Shown one piece after another: positions 56,201 through 63,383 of a DNA stretch of 64,000 bases. The translations under genes were made by a program, and so were the position numbers. A model generated the notes under the pieces. That model worked only from the letters and a program-made list of their open reading frames with translations. It was not told where the DNA came from and did not search any database. Each line of letters starts with the position of its first letter. The first letter of the stretch is position 1. Source of the DNA: Opitutus terrae PB90-1 (GTDB taxonomy: Bacteria; Verrucomicrobiota; Verrucomicrobiia; Opitutales; Opitutaceae); contig NC_010571.1 of the NCBI RefSeq assembly GCF_000019965.1, forward strand, positions 992,001-1,056,000, in the 5' to 3' direction.

Positions 56201-56800
56201 AGGTGTGGCGTTGAAGGGCGACTGAAACCCCGCCCACACCGTTCCGTCGGCGTTCAGCACGCAGACCTTGGGCTGCAGAACGCCATTGAGATGAGTGAAC
56301 GTACCCGAAACGAGGATGCGATCGCCGGACAGCCGGTGCGCGGTTTGCACAAAACCGGCATCCAACGCGATGGTCTCGAAGGTGCTGTCGATTGCGCCGG
56401 TCGAGGTGAGCCGCAGAAGCTCATGGCGGATGCTGAGGTCAGTCGACAACGTCGATTGCACCAGCACGCGTCCGTCCGGGTAGGCCAAGACGGCCTTAAG
56501 CGGAGCGTCGGCGGGGGCGTTGAACGCTGCATCGACCGATCCGTCGGTGTTCAGCCGCCGAAGGGGCGCGCCCGAGACGAAGAGCATTCCCCCCGGCGCA
56601 GCGGCGATGTCCGCCGACTGATACGCGGCGGCGCTCTCGACGACCGGGGTTGGTACTACGCTCCAATACTGCGTGTGCGCTGTGGCAACTAACGACCACA
56701 GCCCCACACCCGTGGCGAGCCAACTGCGGCAGCGCCGCCGGGACTGGCGGGGGGCACGCACTCCGATCCCCGAGAGCACGGATCGCCAACCGGAGTTCAT
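53270..56800 (-). CDS. giant secreted delta-60 repeat protein with Ig-like domains and shared C-terminal domain (copy B)
   Basis: It is 1176 aa, exactly the length of copy A, with the same plan: an N-terminal hydrophobic export signal (LATGVGLWSLVATAHT), delta-60 repeats (LNTDGSVDAAF, LNADGTVWAGF, LAADGSIDDTF, LNPDGSRDPTF), Ig-like units (LQWHKDGVPIAGATASHFKV) and the shared C-terminal domain (LLLRGPAAAFTADPGQV, FVDLDHDIVQVELSGAGTV, YDGVADIAFVAVLS, final VVNPSP). The ATG at 56800 is chosen for the export signal; the frame is open to 57205, but that part lies over copy C and is Arg-rich. Copy A starts 30 bases downstream, so the two form an operon. Similarity points to tandem duplication with strong divergence. 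Confidence 0.88.
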   Translation of the reverse strand: MNSGWRSVLSGIGVRAPRQSRRRCRSWLATGVGLWSLVATAHTQYWSVVPTPVVESAAAYQSADIAAAPGGMLFVSGAPLRRLNTDGSVDAAFNAPADAPLKAVLAYPDGRVLVQSTLSTDLSIRHELLRLTSTGAIDSTFETIALDAGFVQTAHRLSGDRILVSGTFTHLNGVLQPKVCVLNADGTVWAGFQSPFNATPAWLVSALPLPDGKIIVYGDFKDLGPNRLGYLARLAADGSIDDTFTLAGVLLLGSVTDVFQAGERLLVASGSLWALNPDGSRDPTFIPPFGAVSSFGPLQTDGKLLYLVEPTGTSRRELRRLNVDGSADESFVVATEKAPPYAVVRPILGDDGWFYVASALMAPRQAAGIRISRIRSDGTIDESYRPHLTVPADISTFARASDGTLFLAGDFDHVNGQPVAWEMAELRPDGSIDPSFGPELSPYEYAERVWVQPSSGKPIIELFQPGFPGDWFAGVVRLNADGRRDPTFHKLERYASQIAFNSTGRIYAAEATASGFQIIRYSADGVLDATFPAVPATSSIFAVWPDGSMAVTAQRTPGDSPVSALKRYLADGSADTSFSSEARPLPDNLLALVPLPDGRLLAIGATSQSGQFTLSYFRYTAVGAVDFLFYGEPLGANPSPLLPAHGLEVAGVVHDLLRESGAAAQSHHAIELRLESSALKLDVGADGKLVTNVDGFSIYTKTSAGTPTFDAVPEPSIPDGGVLNMGGEMVLYASSGGALPQTLQWHKDGVPIAGATASHFKVTTSAAGAGSYTVTATNAYGSATSAPAGVTYNTTPAAPTVTVVDYDVLPPARVPSPQPPAELVLTTDARSFIATATGNPVPTVHWEHNGRIVPAPVVNYFVPPIEDYDLGPTSRQRDIYIKADPADTGLYTIVATNDHGTVTSSPMLVGLASTRKLVGDATEVGPDTLHPSGRTIDQLLLRGPAAAFTADPGQVTRLSFVDLDHDIVQVELSGAGTVSLVPSIRDANAPRAPEYYVQPGVSYVRCHAGIVVTGADETTNLSVFSVGRANAYNQSLFRSDVTYDGVADIAFVAVLSRSGKFGSLRCANVNFFDARGFTGVYAPGVRFTGPVYLGNIEDFTATPVLLLGGADGETLICGGDLEQPGGRAVRVSGLTRLRFVDGTTSQGTLLPAQRNHARLEQDGVDVTDQIVVNPSP

Positions 56801-56898
56801 GATCCCGGTGTACACGATCGCGCGGGCAGGCCAAGCCTTTTGCCAGAATTTGGCCGTTAGCCTTGAGGCAGTCGTTGGGGCGAGCCGCGGCAACTCCG

Positions 56899-59800
56899 CT
56901 ACGGGCCGGGGTTGACGACGATCGCGGCGGTCACGTCCACGCCCGCTTGTTCGAGTCGGGCCTTGTTTTGTTGCGCGGGGAACAACATCCCGTGCGATGT
57001 CGTGCCGGCAGCGAACTTGAGCCGGGTGAGGCCGCTGACTTGCACGGGCCGATTGTTCGACTGTGCCAAATCGCCGCCATTGATGAGGGTCTCGCCGCCC
57101 GCGGAGCCGAGCATCAGGACGGCGGATGCATCGTCGAATGCATTGATATCGCCGACATAGACCGGCCCGTTGAAATGCACCCCCGGCGCATAGACGCCGG
57201 TCCATCCGCGCGTGGCGAAAAAGTTGGCGTTGGCGCAGCGCAGTCCGCCGAACTTGCCGTCGTTGCTCAGAATCGCGATGTAAGCCAGATCGGCCAGCCC
57301 ATCGTAGCTCACGTCGTCGCGGAACAGTCCCTGATTGACTGCGTTTGCCCGGCCCACGCTGAAGACAGACACGTGGGTGGTCTCGTTGGCGCCGGCGATG
57401 ACGATTCCCGCATGCCCCTTCATGTAGCGAATGCCTGGTTGGATATAGTTCAACGGCTCAGCGGGGCCCGACGAGCCGGTGAGCACGAGCGAAAGCGTGC
57501 CGGCCCCGGACAACTCCACCTGCACGATGTCGTTGTCCAGATCCACGTAAGACATGCGCGCGACCTGCCCGGCGTCCGCCGAGATGCTCGCCGCTACACC
57601 ATCCAGGCGGATCTGATCGAAGACACGACCGTTTGCGTGGACGATGTTCGTCCCGATCTCAACGCCGGCGCCGGCGACCTTGGTGGTGATTGCCAGGCCG
57701 ACGATCGCGACTGTTGTTGAGGCGCTCGATTTGAAATCCGTTGCCGCTGCGGCATACAAACCGACCTCACTGGGTTGCACCGCTTCCAGCACCAACAACG
57801 GGCCCGTGGTTCCGGGGAGGACGGCCCCGTTGCGGATCCACTGGTAGGCGACGTCGCCAGCGTTGCCGAATTCCGTCGCCGAAAGTGCCACGGGGCTGCC
57901 GGGAGCCGCAACTTGCGACTGCGGCTGGGTGAGAATACTCATGCGGCCGGTGCTCGAGCCCGCCACCGAAAGATCCTCGTGGAGCACCGTGAAGATCGGG
58001 GTTCCTTGCGCCGTGGTGATCGCCACCAGTCGCGCATCGGAGAGCCGCAACAAGCGCACCGGCCGGCCGGAAACGGCCGTGCGCCGGGTCTGTAGGTAGC
58101 TCGTGCGCGCCCACCGCTGGATCTCGGTTCGTCCGCCCAGCTCGCGCATCGTGTAGAGCGCGCCGGGGAGCCAGACGGCATCGTTCACGTCATTGGCCAG
58201 CGCGCCAATCGGTCGCACTGAGAGATCAACGATCCGCCCGTTGCCGGTGACGGCCAAGTTGTTTTCGGCGTCGATGCGCAACGGCGGATACGCCGTGCCA
58301 TATCCACCCGCATTGGGGTAGTTGGTTGAAATCGCTCCACTGGGGGCGACGGTAACATACGTGGTTCCGTCGGACCGGCTGCCGGCAAAAAGCCGGCCCG
58401 TGGCCGGATGCCATGCGAGGTAATCGCCATAGATGGTCTGCCATGCCACGTGACGAATGGACCCATCGGTCGCCAGCATGAGATGCCCCCCACCCGTCCG
58501 GACGACCGGCATGTCGTTCAGGTCAAGCACCTGGGCGATGGGAGCGGGAGAGTTTCCAATCTGCACCTCGCCCACGGTGCTCGCCTGCAGCGACAGCGCG
58601 GCGAGGCGACCGTTGGGATAGCCGAGCAGGACACGCGACTGGCCCGGCTGACTGAAGGCAGTGAGCGGGGCGGCTGGAAGCGGGATGGTCGGGAGGAAGG
58701 ACTGGGTCACGGCGGACCATCGCACGAAGCTCTGCAGGGAACGACTGAAGACGTTGACGACGCCTTCACTGCCCACGAAGGCGTCGTCCACGGAATAGCG
58801 TCCGGTGGGCAGATTAGTCGTGCCGCGTGCTTGCAAGGCGGCAAAGGCCGTACGCGAGATCTTTTTTGGAGTAGAGGACGAGCCACTCGAAGTGGTATCG
58901 AATACATACGCGATGTCTCCGCGGATGAAGAGGCGCAGACCGTAAACTCCGGCATCGGCGCGGGCGGTTTCAAAGAACGTCGATCGGTCCACCATCGTGA
59001 GTGTCCGGCCGCGCAAACACACCGGAGTTCCATCCGCAAAGAAGCCCAGGTCGGAAAACGAATCTCCCAGGCAGCGCAGGTAGCTCATGTCCGCCGTACG
59101 GCTGACCACGCCGGAAGAGGAGGCCACCCACTGCTCGTCCGGTGAAACGTAGACGCGCAAGCCGACTGGCAGTGTTCCGCCGCTGGATGGCTTCTTCACC
59201 TCAGTGATCGCGCCATCTTCGGCGACGGCGTAACACTCTGGTTGCCCGCTGGCGTAGATGTATCCGGACGCGAAGAGCTTCCCGCTCTTGGCGGCCCACA
59301 CGACATTACCGAGGTCATTGAGCGCGACCACGCTGCCGATCTCGAGCGAGCTTCGGCGGACCTTCCCGTAACCGGCCAGTCCGATGGTGTAGTAATAGAC
59401 CCAGTCGCCGACTGTGAAGAGATGGGCGATGTCGGTCGGGGCATTGGTGATGACGGTTTCGCTGCCCAGATCCAGGGGGCGCCGGGTCAGAATGCGGCCA
59501 TATGCGATGTAGATGCCGTCCGGTGCCGGGACGAACGCGGTCGGGGCCACTGCTTGCGTCAAAGAGACCGATGGCAGCCATCTCTCCTGCTTCAGGTCAT
59601 AACGATCGATTCGCGACGGTGCCGCCGTTAGGAAATAGACAATGTCTCCAGCGGCGACGGCATCGACCCACGGCGTCGTGCGCTGGATCGCATGCTCCTC
59701 CTGGCCAAGCACGATCGGAGGCGAAGTGACCACGGCAGCGGCGTTAGAGATGGTAACAGTATAGACGCCGTAATCCGTGGGCGCAACATGACCAAACTCC

Positions 59801-61722
59801 AGAGCCGAATAGACGCCCCCTGCGACCGGCTGGCCGTCTTTTGACCACTGATATGTTAGAGGCCCGGCGCTCTTGATGCCCCAGACGTCGAGTCGAGCGC
59901 TGTCCCCCGGGGACGCGTAGATCCGGCTGGCAGGCCAATGCGTGATACTCGGAGGCGCCGGGGGGAGGACCGTGAGCAGCGCCGGCGCGCTGATGACGGT
60001 ACCGGCTTCGCCCGTGATCGCGACGGAATAGTAGCCGGCATCCGATGCGGTCACCGCGTTGATGCCGTAGGAGCTGTAGATCGCGCCAGAGATCGGCACG
60101 CCATTCTTCCGCCACACCATCGTGCGGTCTCCGGCCCCGGCGGAGGTGGCGGCAACCGAGAAGTCCACTTGGGCTCCCGCGGAGACCTGCTGCGACACCG
60201 GCTGCGTCTGTATCTCCGGAAGCACAGCCGGGTTTACGACAATCTTAGCAGTCGCACTAGTGATCGAGCCCCCGGCATTCGTGACCACAACCGTGTAGTC
60301 GCCGCTGTCGGCGGGCAGGGCGGTGTAGATCCCGAAATAGGACTGATTGGCCCCCGGAATATCGGCTCCGTTTTTCCGCCACTGGAAGCGAAGCGGCGTG
60401 GACCCCGTTACCGTCACCGAGAGGTTTACGCTGGCCTTGTAGTTCACCGTGGCCGCCTCAGGCGGGCGCGTGATGGAGGGACGGATGGCGGGACTGACGG
60501 CGATCGCGGCGCTGTTGCTGTCGCACGGGCCCGCGGGATTGGTGACGCGCACGGTGTAACTGCCGGCATCGATTTGCCGCAACGCCGTGAGCCGCAGACT
60601 GCTCAAGGTCGCGTCGGATATCGGAACACCGTCTTTGAACCATTGAAAACTGAACGGCGGGCTGCCGGCCACCTCGACACTCAGGTAGGCGTCCTGGCCC
60701 TCCACGATTGCGACACCCTGCGGCTGACGAACGAACGACACCGGGGTCGGCGGATTCACAACCAACGCCGCCTCCCGGCTGGTGACGGAGCCGGCCGGAT
60801 TGGTGACGACAACGGAATAGTTACCGGCATCCTCCAGCCTGGTCGTGGCAATCGAGAAGGAAGATTGGGTGGCGCCGTCGATCGGGAGTCCCTCTTTGCG
60901 CCACTGGTAGGTGTAGGGATAGGAACCGTTGGTGATGTAGACGGAAAAGGTGACCGATCCTCCCGCGGTCACCGTGGCCGGATAGGGCGCAGAGCTGGAC
61001 AGCACCAGCGGCACCGCCGCATTGACCGTAAGCGAGGCATCCGCGCTGGTTGCCGAGCCGAGGGAGTTTGTGATGACCACCGAATATGTCCCCGCATCGG
61101 TGGCCGTGAGAGCGGCGAATTGCAGTGTCTCACCGGTTGCACCCGGGATGGGCGCTCCATTCTTGCGCCACTCGAACGATCGGGGATAACTGCCAGTCGC
61201 GCGGCAGCCGAATGAGGCTGGCTGTCCAACATACCTGACGAGACTCCGTGGTGATTCGAGGATGTAGGGCGCCGCTGCCGGTTTGACGGATAGAGACGTG
61301 CTCGCAGTGCTGGACCCGCCGGGATTCGTCACCGTGACAGTGTAGGAGCCGGCATCCATCGCGCCCGCGGCCGCAATCACATGAGAAGCGGCATTGACGC
61401 CCGCGAGGATCGCGTCGCCCTTGCGCCATTCGTACGACTGCCCCTCGCCGGAGCCGCTAAATACCACAGTCAAAACCACCCGCTGGCCGAGTTCGACTTC
61501 CCCACCGCCGCTGATCCCCTGAAGCACGGGAGCGGCGGCCAAAGCCTGGACCAAACCGTGATTGCCTGTCGCCCGCGCTGAGGACGGCGGCGAAACGCTC
61601 GGGACCTGTTCCGAACCAGTAGTCAACGCGGTTGGTGCCGCGGCCACGACGTGCACCCCAAGACAGCTGATGGCCAAGGCTAGGACGTTGATCGCCGCTC
61701 CCAGGTCGGCACGCGTAGGCAT
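56899..61722 (-). CDS. giant secreted protein with Ig-like domains, propeller-like middle and shared C-terminal domain (copy C)
   Basis: This 1607-aa exported protein has an N-terminal hydrophobic signal (INVLALAISCLGVHVVAAAP). About seven Ig-like domains follow (residues about 60-690), each with a YxWRKNG..I.GA unit and a DAGxYTVxxTN unit, for example FEWRKNGAPIPGATGETL and DAGTYSVVITNSLG. A middle section (about 690-1230) has repeated short beta units like a propeller (GDIVYFLTAAPSRIDRYDL, GDWVYYYTIGLAGYGKVRR). One more Ig-like domain (about 1245-1330) precedes the C-terminal domain shared with copies A and B, ending VVNPGP. The ATG at 61722 has GGAG at a suitable distance. It heads the likely three-gene operon. 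Confidence 0.88.
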   Translation of the reverse strand: MPTRADLGAAINVLALAISCLGVHVVAAAPTALTTGSEQVPSVSPPSSARATGNHGLVQALAAAPVLQGISGGGEVELGQRVVLTVVFSGSGEGQSYEWRKGDAILAGVNAASHVIAAAGAMDAGSYTVTVTNPGGSSTASTSLSVKPAAAPYILESPRSLVRYVGQPASFGCRATGSYPRSFEWRKNGAPIPGATGETLQFAALTATDAGTYSVVITNSLGSATSADASLTVNAAVPLVLSSSAPYPATVTAGGSVTFSVYITNGSYPYTYQWRKEGLPIDGATQSSFSIATTRLEDAGNYSVVVTNPAGSVTSREAALVVNPPTPVSFVRQPQGVAIVEGQDAYLSVEVAGSPPFSFQWFKDGVPISDATLSSLRLTALRQIDAGSYTVRVTNPAGPCDSNSAAIAVSPAIRPSITRPPEAATVNYKASVNLSVTVTGSTPLRFQWRKNGADIPGANQSYFGIYTALPADSGDYTVVVTNAGGSITSATAKIVVNPAVLPEIQTQPVSQQVSAGAQVDFSVAATSAGAGDRTMVWRKNGVPISGAIYSSYGINAVTASDAGYYSVAITGEAGTVISAPALLTVLPPAPPSITHWPASRIYASPGDSARLDVWGIKSAGPLTYQWSKDGQPVAGGVYSALEFGHVAPTDYGVYTVTISNAAAVVTSPPIVLGQEEHAIQRTTPWVDAVAAGDIVYFLTAAPSRIDRYDLKQERWLPSVSLTQAVAPTAFVPAPDGIYIAYGRILTRRPLDLGSETVITNAPTDIAHLFTVGDWVYYYTIGLAGYGKVRRSSLEIGSVVALNDLGNVVWAAKSGKLFASGYIYASGQPECYAVAEDGAITEVKKPSSGGTLPVGLRVYVSPDEQWVASSSGVVSRTADMSYLRCLGDSFSDLGFFADGTPVCLRGRTLTMVDRSTFFETARADAGVYGLRLFIRGDIAYVFDTTSSGSSSTPKKISRTAFAALQARGTTNLPTGRYSVDDAFVGSEGVVNVFSRSLQSFVRWSAVTQSFLPTIPLPAAPLTAFSQPGQSRVLLGYPNGRLAALSLQASTVGEVQIGNSPAPIAQVLDLNDMPVVRTGGGHLMLATDGSIRHVAWQTIYGDYLAWHPATGRLFAGSRSDGTTYVTVAPSGAISTNYPNAGGYGTAYPPLRIDAENNLAVTGNGRIVDLSVRPIGALANDVNDAVWLPGALYTMRELGGRTEIQRWARTSYLQTRRTAVSGRPVRLLRLSDARLVAITTAQGTPIFTVLHEDLSVAGSSTGRMSILTQPQSQVAAPGSPVALSATEFGNAGDVAYQWIRNGAVLPGTTGPLLVLEAVQPSEVGLYAAAATDFKSSASTTVAIVGLAITTKVAGAGVEIGTNIVHANGRVFDQIRLDGVAASISADAGQVARMSYVDLDNDIVQVELSGAGTLSLVLTGSSGPAEPLNYIQPGIRYMKGHAGIVIAGANETTHVSVFSVGRANAVNQGLFRDDVSYDGLADLAYIAILSNDGKFGGLRCANANFFATRGWTGVYAPGVHFNGPVYVGDINAFDDASAVLMLGSAGGETLINGGDLAQSNNRPVQVSGLTRLKFAAGTTSHGMLFPAQQNKARLEQAGVDVTAAIVVNPGP

Positions 61723-61835
61723 GTACTCCGATACCGTCAGGATACATATGCGACAAGCTTGGGCGCGCCAATCACCGGCTTTATTAGGCGATTACAGGAG
61801 GCGCGTAAGCTCAACAACCGCCCGGCGGGGGCGGT

Positions 61836-63299
61836 TTACCCGCGTGCCCGTCGCAGCGTGATCACGCATTCGAGGTGGCGCGTCTGGGGGAACAGGTCGA
61901 ACGGCTGGACGGCAATGAGTTCGTAGCCCGCGGCGAGGAAGTCGCGGAGGTCGCGCATCTGCGTGGCCGGATCGCAGGAGACGTAAACGACGGCCCGCGG
62001 TCCGAACGCGAAGAGCTGCTGCAGAAACTCACGATCGCAGCCTTTGCGTGGCGGATCGATCACCACGACCGACTCCGCCGCGGGAAACGCAAGCCCCGCA
62101 AAGATCGCGGCGGCGTCGGCGGCAAGGAAAGAGGCGTTGGTGATGCCGTTCGCTGCCGCGTTCTCGCGGGCGAACCGGACCGAACTCTCGCTGATCTCGA
62201 CGCCGGCCACACGTTCGAAGGCCGATGCCGACGCGAGGGCGAAAAGCCCGCTGCCGCAATAGGCATCCACCAGAAAGCGCGCGCCACTCGCCGCCGCCTG
62301 TTCGCGCACGTAGCTCGTAAACGCCGGCAGAATGAACGGATTGTTCTGAAAGAAGTCCCGTGCGAGGAAGTGGAGTCGCAGCGGCGCGCCGGCACGGTTG
62401 GATGGAGCCGGGCTCGTTAAGCCCGGTTTTTCGGCTCCGGCGTCATCGAGGCCGACTACACCAATCTCCTCCGTCACCACCGCGTCGTAGTCCGTGGTGA
62501 CGCGGCCGCCCGCATCGCGCAGCAGCAGCGTCGCGCCGCGCGTGTAGCGATCGCGCTGCGTCCGCAGCTCCGCCCGGACCTCCGCGAGCCGGGTGTTGAT
62601 CGCGTCGGTGGCAATCGGACAGCGGGGCACGTCGATGATGTCGAATCGCGTGCCCTGCCGGAGAAAACCGATCGGCCAATCCGGCACAGCGGCGGAACTC
62701 GCGCGCGCTTCGCCCGGCCCATCCGGCGTCGACACGGCTGCCGGCACCGATGACTCTTGCGCCGCGGGCGTGGAACCGGCGGCGATCGTGCGTGCGGCCT
62801 TCGGCGCGGCGAAATGCGGCGTGATTTTCGAGCGGTAGCCATACTCCCGGGGTGACGGGATCACCGGCGATACCGCGAACTCAACGCCGCCAAGGTGCTG
62901 CAGGAGCTCGGCAACTTGACGGCGTTTCCACGCGAGCTGCTCGGCGTAGGCCAGGTGCTGGTATTGGCAACCGCCACAGCGCCCGAAGAGCGGACAGCCA
63001 GGCATGACCCGGTGCGGCGACGGTGTGAGCACCGACACGAGATCGGCCTCGGAGAAATTCTTGTGGTTGCGAAACACCCGCGCGCGCACGCGTTCGCCGG
63101 GGAGCGTGAAGGGGACCATCACCACCCAACCGGCAACCGGTTGGGCGGTGAGTTGAGAGCCGAGAGTTGAGAGTTGAGAGCCGGTCAGCGGCACGCGGCC
63201 GAGGCCGGAACCGAGGTTCGTGAGCGTGGAGATCTCGAGTTCGATCTCCTGATGGTAGGCGAATGGCTGGTCGTTGAAGGCTCTTTTTTTCTTACCCAC
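61836..63299 (-). CDS. RlmD/TrmA-family RNA uridine methyltransferase
   Basis: The 487-aa enzyme is expected to make 5-methyluridine in rRNA or tRNA. A TRAM-like N-terminal domain (IELEISTLTNLGSGLGRVP to ALPGERVRAR-type FTLPGERVRARVF) is followed by an Fe-S motif CPLFGRCGGCQYQHL, the SAM site LVDAYCGSGLFALAS and the catalytic Cys in VVYVSCDPATQMRDL. Three insertions stand out: GSQLSTLGSQLTAQPVAG inside the TRAM domain (repeats at DNA level, 63125-63183), an Ala/Ser/Pro-rich stretch of about 40 residues before IGFLRQGTRFDI, and a segment over a hairpin (62404-62438). The probable start is GTG at 63299, inside a long inverted repeat; the open frame beyond it runs over the divergent gene. Confidence 0.88.
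   Translation of the reverse strand: MGKKKRAFNDQPFAYHQEIELEISTLTNLGSGLGRVPLTGSQLSTLGSQLTAQPVAGWVVMVPFTLPGERVRARVFRNHKNFSEADLVSVLTPSPHRVMPGCPLFGRCGGCQYQHLAYAEQLAWKRRQVAELLQHLGGVEFAVSPVIPSPREYGYRSKITPHFAAPKAARTIAAGSTPAAQESSVPAAVSTPDGPGEARASSAAVPDWPIGFLRQGTRFDIIDVPRCPIATDAINTRLAEVRAELRTQRDRYTRGATLLLRDAGGRVTTDYDAVVTEEIGVVGLDDAGAEKPGLTSPAPSNRAGAPLRLHFLARDFFQNNPFILPAFTSYVREQAAASGARFLVDAYCGSGLFALASASAFERVAGVEISESSVRFARENAAANGITNASFLAADAAAIFAGLAFPAAESVVVIDPPRKGCDREFLQQLFAFGPRAVVYVSCDPATQMRDLRDFLAAGYELIAVQPFDLFPQTRHLECVITLRRARG
62404..62438. repeat. terminator-like hairpin inside the RlmD-like gene
   Basis: GGAGCC (62404-62409) and GGCTCC (62433-62438) flank an inner stem CCGGGCT/AGCCCGG; on the plus strand the inner stem is followed by TTTTT. 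It encodes the linker before the LHFLARDFFQ strand of the enzyme and looks like an inserted palindrome and not family sequence. Confidence 0.5.
63125..63183. repeat. palindrome and GAGTTGA repeats inside the RlmD-like gene
   Basis: CCCAACCGG (63125-63133) and CCGGTTGGG (63137-63145) form a perfect 9-bp stem with a 3-base loop. Next to it GAGTTGA occurs three times (63150-63156, 63164-63170, 63171-63177). Together they encode the TRAM-domain insertion GSQLSTLGSQLTAQPVAG. Confidence 0.6.
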
Positions 63300-63371
63300 G
63301 AAACACACCAAACACACGAAGGGGGAGGAAACGAGAGGGATTTTCGTTCGTGTGTTTCGTGTGTTTCGTGG
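63296..63371. repeat. 25-bp-arm inverted repeat between divergent methyltransferase genes
   Basis: The arms at 63296-63320 and 63347-63371 are 25 bases each and complementary with one mismatch; the spacer is 26 bases. The arms are built from the unit TTCGTGTGTTT. It fills most of the 84-base gap between the two divergent genes and covers the GTG start of the RlmD-like gene. Confidence 0.7.
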
Positions 63372-63383
63372 TCTTCTCCCTCC

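Noticed and set aside
56801-57205. N-terminal extension of copy B into copy C
   Set aside because: Arg-rich and unlike any protein; a signal-bearing ATG exists at 56800.
63150-63183. GAGTTGA repeats as a CRISPR-like array
   Set aside because: Units are only 7 bases, without spacers of constant length, and lie inside a gene.
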